This document shows, piece by piece, positions 60,836 through 64,000 of a DNA stretch of 64,000 bases. Location: positions 68,248,139 through 68,312,138 of the forward strand of contig CM073595.1 of NCBI GenBank assembly GCA_037074705.1. The letters run 5' to 3'. Position 1 is the stretch's first letter. Each line of letters opens with the position of its first letter. The position numbers were made by a program, and so were the translations under genes. The notes beneath the pieces are model-generated. The model was not told the origin of the DNA. It made no database searches and saw only the letters and a program-made list of their open reading frames with translations. The DNA is from Zhengitettix transpicula (Eukaryota > Arthropoda > Insecta > Orthoptera > Tetrigidae).

Positions 60836-62409
60836 ATTAAGCACCCTTCTCCACTTTGCTACAGCAAAGCTACATTGCCCAGTGTCACCATGGGAGGTGT
60901 GGAGATAGGATTTGTTGGCAGAGCTATCACAGATAGACGGCTTTACCCGAGATTACCATCTCCCGGGACCTTTACCAACCTTGGACTGGCCTGAACCTCG
61001 AGTGATATTCGCTATACCAAGAAATCATTAAATTTGATCCACTATAGCACAGAACTGCTTAGGATCGGAATGACTTCAGACCAAACAAAAAAACAACGAC
61101 CACAAACGACGGCGCACCTGGACAGAACGTCCACCTCGACCAAGCTTTCCAGACACACAAATACCAACAACCACGCGACGTCAAATGTTCGTAAACATTG
61201 GGCGCTACGGAAATATATCGCCCGTACTGCCGAACTGAAGACAGAACTCCTTAGTAGTCGCTACAGTATATATATGCACCAACACACACAAGTTTCCCGG
61301 TTTCTTGTTCATGTACTTAAGAAGGTCCACAAATCTGTGGAAGAAACGGTGTACCTGTTCTTATTCTTGTCAGGTCTCTTTTTTGGCCATATTGTTAATC
61401 ATCCACACGACTTAGTCTGCGTAATAAGGTTAACACTATCATTACCGGGATGAGATATCGCCAAAGGATGCCGACAAAAAAAAAGTTTGAGAACATTTTA
61501 GAAGACGGTAAAACTTAAAGAGTTGCTTCACCTCAGGCAAGCAACAATGTGTTTCAATTTTCCTCGTTCTGGGAATTGAAATGATTGGGCAACCAGAGTG
61601 AAGGAATGCGATACCTAACAAGAAAAAAATTATGCAGTGGGAGTCGGATAAATTATATAAGGAAATAATAGAGTATTGAGATCACTTCCCATTCAAATAC
61701 CACAGAGATAGGAAACATAGATACAGATGGTTGAGATATTAAAGAATTTGCTATGATTGTATTGGCTTATACTTTTGTGATTTACTTCATTTTACAGATT
61801 GATTCATTGGATATAAACCGTCTGAGGTTCGTGCCGCGCTAAAGAAACGATTCCGCGTTTCCTGATAGGATGTTAAAGTGAATTTGAATTGTATTCTGCA
61901 AGAGTTGCGAATCGCGAGTGGAGACTTCCTCGCTCTTGTCATGACATTATCTAATCTCTCAACGTTTTCCGAAGTATGCAAACTTACGGTAGTCAAGTAT
62001 AATTAGTTTCATGAATTCAGAAGCTAGTAGAATGTCGAATATTGTGAATATTTGCTGTTGCTATCAAATTGTTTTCTTATTACAATGAAACGAAATGAGA
62101 TACTTCCACAAAAGAAATATGTGAAGCGATATCGGACTAACAAAGATAAATACAAAATTCAAATTCAGTGTTTTAAGCAATTTTCCTCCAGTTGTAATTT
62201 TCCTGTTGAAAATGGTTTATGAAATGTGAAAGGTACATTTTGTGCTTATATCCACGACAAGTTGGAAATGCATTGTCACGAAGACTGCTTATTCTGGAAG
62301 CCTTTTATCATCAATTTTATGACCATTAATCTGCTGTACCGAAGTATAATAATTGCTCACGAAAAATACTTATTAAAAGTGAAGATGTTTGTATTAAATT
62401 TTTTAAAAA
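60836..62409. other. Non-coding DNA
   Basis: GC-richer to about 61330 with a 139-codon frame (61034-61453) that begins at TTG and is not recognised. AT-rich afterwards. Confidence 0.4.
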
Positions 62410-62524
62410 AACAGCCAATTTTAAGTCAGAAAAAAGAATTTATTAATTAAGTTAACAACGTTTCGACGCTTAATTTGCGACCTCATCAGGTTTAAGTTTA
62501 AAACTACAAAACGGACAAAACAAG
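62410..62524 (-). repeat. Penelope-like terminal repeat, 3' copy
   Basis: Directly repeated at 63673-63786. Both share, on the plus strand, acagccaattt, a variable A/T stretch, acgtttcg-cgct-aatttg, gacctc-tcaggtt and acaaaac. It lies just after the endonuclease stop on the minus strand, as expected for a PLE pseudo-LTR. Confidence 0.9.
62459..62490 (-). ncRNA. Hammerhead-like core, PLE 3' terminal repeat
   Basis: CTGATGAG, then GTCGC-AAATTAA-GCGT, then CGAAACG. Both catalytic boxes are perfect. Stem II can pair CGC with GCG and G with C around one U-U mismatch, with one unpaired G. Stems I and III were not worked out. PLE terminal repeats are known to carry hammerhead ribozymes. Confidence 0.65.
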
Positions 62525-62708
62525 AAACATTTGGTAGAAAACAAAAAATATAAATTTTGTTAGACTTACATAAATTTGATGGACAGTGATTCTATGCAGA
62601 CTGCCGTGGCCGAAAGGTACAATTTAAAACGAGAACGACCAGTAAAAACTAATATACATTGTTGGATGCGGTTAACAATGGAAACATTTTAGAATTTAAA
62701 ATTAAACA

Positions 62709-63266
62709 TTACAAAAGCAAACTGTCATAAATTTTATTCAAATGGTTTCTATAATTTTTTATGTTAATAGCTGTTTTATAGGATCTGACATAAAGCATTT
62801 CACTCATTAATCTGGAAAAGTAATTCGTTTCCTCGTCCAAAATTGATACATTACCCCAATATAATTTGTGATTATTTAAATAAATATCTTTAGACAAAAC
62901 AGAATAATTTTGAATACTACTATTTATATTATTTTTATGTTCTGTTATCCTGTTTTGGCTTATATATGTGGCTCGACAATCCAGACAATTAATTTTATAA
63001 ATTACATTGTGCTTATCTAAATTTTCGATTTTGTCTTTTATATTTTTTTCTTTGTTTAAATAATTACGAGCCTTAAAAATAATTTTGACACCATACTTTT
63101 CAAACAGCACAATTAATTTGTGTTGTAAGTAATCAATATAAGGTAAAACTATGAAACGACATTTTTTGTTGTCATCTTCGGGTTGGAGAGAACTTTCATT
63201 CAGTTTGTGATTCAGTGTTAGTTTGTAAGGATATTCACATATCAGTTTCCAAAGATACTCATGCAT
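62709..63266 (-). CDS. Penelope-type polyprotein C-terminus: GIY-YIG endonuclease
   Basis: This 185-codon open frame is the longest in the window. Residues 1-60 match the linker after the RT palm (YPYKLTLNHKLN; RFIVLPYIDYLQHKL; KYGVKIIFK). Residues 88-110 hold the endonuclease start: VIYKINCLDC, then YIS (101-103) for the usual YIG, then RITEH. About seven residues normally between YIGQT and R..EH are missing, so the active-site loop is shortened. Residues 137-160 give WGNVSILDEE and FSRLMSEMLYV, the conserved C-terminal blocks. The frame stays open upstream of the ATG for about 22 codons, to a stop near 63335, so the ATG at 63266 is arbitrary. In a full element this domain nicks target DNA during retrotransposition. 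Confidence 0.92.
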   Translation of the reverse strand: MHEYLWKLICEYPYKLTLNHKLNESSLQPEDDNKKCRFIVLPYIDYLQHKLIVLFEKYGVKIIFKARNYLNKEKNIKDKIENLDKHNVIYKINCLDCRATYISQNRITEHKNNINSSIQNYSVLSKDIYLNNHKLYWGNVSILDEETNYFSRLMSEMLYVRSYKTAINIKNYRNHLNKIYDSLLL

Positions 63267-63299
63267 TTGAGAAATGAGTATTTGCCGAGGTTGTCTTCG

Positions 63300-63672
63300 C
63301 GAGACGCCAGATGCGTTGAGACAGTGCTTACCTTTCTAGGTTAACGAAGGTAAGGAAGGTTTTTTCCAGTCCTCAGCGTTGCAGAGTGCAAAGTACGGAA
63401 ATTTTGATGGAATTTGAGATTACGTGCGCTTCCTGTGAACGCGTTGTGTTGGATGTAGGAAGCGGTGACGTCAACCAAACTACGAACTCTAAAACAGTTT
63501 CACGTCACCGGACAATACAACGCTATTGGTTGAATTTGCATAACCTGTTCCTGTTCGTGAATCAGCTTCCAGGGTTGGTGCGGAATGTCAAGCACTTGGC
63601 AAGATCAAACCACGTCAGGATTACATTAAGATACTGATATATACTGACTATTGAGACAACTTATAAATAAAC
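63300..63672 (-). other. GC-richer internal segment of the PLE
   Basis: Lies between the 5' terminal repeat and the ORF. The minus strand contains AAAG|GTAAGCA (about 63327-63334), a good splice donor. An 83-codon plus-strand frame here is probably a shadow. No protein domain recognised. Confidence 0.4.
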
Positions 63673-63786
63673 AACAGCCAATTTGAAATAAGAAAAAGGT
63701 TATTTATTTATGGAAAATTAAACTACGTTTCGTCGCTAAATTTGTGACCTCTTCAGGTTGAAATTAAACACGACAAAACCAAACAA
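63673..63786 (-). repeat. Penelope-like terminal repeat, 5' copy
   Basis: Direct repeat of 62410-62524. It ends where a non-LTR RT fragment begins on the plus strand. Confidence 0.9.
63726..63757 (-). ncRNA. Hammerhead-like core, PLE 5' terminal repeat
   Basis: CTGAAGAG, then GTCAC-AAATTTA-GCGA, then CGAAACG. Both boxes fit CTGANGA...GAAAC. Stem II pairs GTC with GAC plus C-G around one A-C mismatch. Relative to the 62459 copy, U-U has become U-A and G-C has become A-C. Confidence 0.65.
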
Positions 63787-63804
63787 TTCGAATGATTAAA
63801 ATAA

Positions 63805-64000
63805 AGGAAGGAAATTATGGCCATTTTGTACATTAATGAATTACCAAAAGTAGTGAAGAAAGTAAAAATTCATCTGTTTGCTGATGACACCCTGTTTTTA
63901 TTATCTGGAAAAAAATTGTAAAGACATTGTAAATAAAATTAATATTGAGCTTATAAATATTATAAATTGGTTATGTGTCAATAACTTAAGTTTGAATACT
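63805..64000 (+). pseudogene. Non-LTR retrotransposon RT palm fragment (partial at window end)
   Basis: The plus strand encodes AILYINELPKVVKKV and then HLFADDTLFLLSG, which carries the FADD active site of jockey/RTE-type RTs. One extra A in a run of seven near 63909-63915 shifts the frame. After the shift NCKDIVNKINIELIN and INWLCVNNLSLN follow, the usual (K)IN.EL..I..WL..N.LSLN block, running off the edge. A stop at 63802-63804 and lack of upstream homology show 5' truncation. It is inserted directly beside the PLE terminal repeat. Confidence 0.88.

Larger units (their letters stand above)
62410..63786 (-). mobile_element. Penelope-like element with both terminal repeats (internally deleted)
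   Basis: Minus-strand order is: 5' terminal repeat (63786-63673), about 400 bp of GC-richer sequence without a recognised domain, the RT-distal and GIY-YIG frame (63266-62709), then the 3' terminal repeat. A complete PLE has a full RT before the endonuclease. Here only sequence downstream of the RT palm remains, so some 1.5-2 kb of coding sequence is missing. Both terminal repeats carry hammerhead-like cores on the same strand as the ORF. Divergence between them suggests an old insertion. Confidence 0.88.

Noticed and set aside
60559..60837. 92-codon minus-strand ORF
   Set aside because: No recognisable domain. It coincides with the weak LTR candidate and is more likely chance.
61034..61453. 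139-codon plus-strand ORF
   Set aside because: It begins at TTG with no ATG until well inside, has no recognisable domain and ends in low-information hydrophobic sequence. Kept only as a note.
1..64000. CRISPR arrays, operons, bacterial promoters, rRNA or tRNA genes
   Set aside because: No regularly spaced repeats, no ribosome-binding sites, and no A/B-box plus cloverleaf I could find by eye. The retrotransposon content is eukaryotic.

Overview
The window looks like AT-rich eukaryotic nuclear DNA with very low gene density, most likely from an arthropod and probably an insect with a large, repeat-rich genome. The evidence is the repeat content: jockey/CR1-type non-LTR retrotransposons, Penelope-like elements (PLEs), PIF/Harbinger and hAT-type DNA transposons, foldback MITEs, and a dispersed repeat whose head reads 'gctgggtg..cggcgttgcccgggttgtc'. 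Reading frames are short and mostly broken. There are no operons, ribosome-binding sites, rRNAs or clear tRNAs. I found no intact, recognisable host gene, so the window is intergenic or lies inside very long introns. A finer placement (cockroach, termite or orthopteroid) would be a guess.

Layout. 1-2 kb: a Cys-rich open frame, then a PLE 3' fragment between perfect 20-bp inverted repeats. 8.0-8.6 kb: decayed jockey-type reverse transcriptase (RT) on the minus strand. 11.4 kb: first full copy of a modular dispersed repeat, also seen at 18.4, 19.0, 21.8, 32.9, 39.2, 41.6, 45.6-46.6 and 51.7-52.35 kb in both orientations. 13.2-14.1 kb: 3' part of another non-LTR element (minus). 14.6-15.15 kb: a GC-richer unit flanked by 66-70-bp direct repeats. 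19.6-20.5 kb: a foldback MITE and a second partial copy. 23.0-23.6 kb: a possible exon and a CpG-rich non-coding island. 29.0-29.5 kb: PIF/Harbinger transposase pseudogene lacking its catalytic core. 30.9 kb: a small ORF with a zinc-ribbon-like Cys pattern. 49.5-50.8 kb: a coding-like interspersed repeat and a solo PLE terminal repeat. 53.8-55.0 kb: three remnants stacked on the minus strand (an unclassified repeat, the C-terminus and 3' end of a non-LTR element, and a pseudogene of an uncharacterised arthropod protein family). 57.4-58.1 kb: a hAT-type non-autonomous element. 59.8 kb: a TATA promoter candidate with a nested inverted repeat. 62.4-63.8 kb: the best-preserved PLE, with both terminal repeats and an open GIY-YIG endonuclease frame. 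63.8 kb to the end: a frameshifted non-LTR RT fragment running off the window.

The strongest theme is a set of hammerhead-ribozyme-like cores (CTGANGA...GAAAC) at about 1.4, 20.5, 24.6, 50.7, 62.5 and 63.7 kb. Four lie in sequence recognisable as PLE. The 20.5 and 24.6 kb copies resemble each other, and the 20.5 kb one is joined to the foldback MITE family. No genes here appear to work together as a pathway; the window is best read as layers of transposon insertions.
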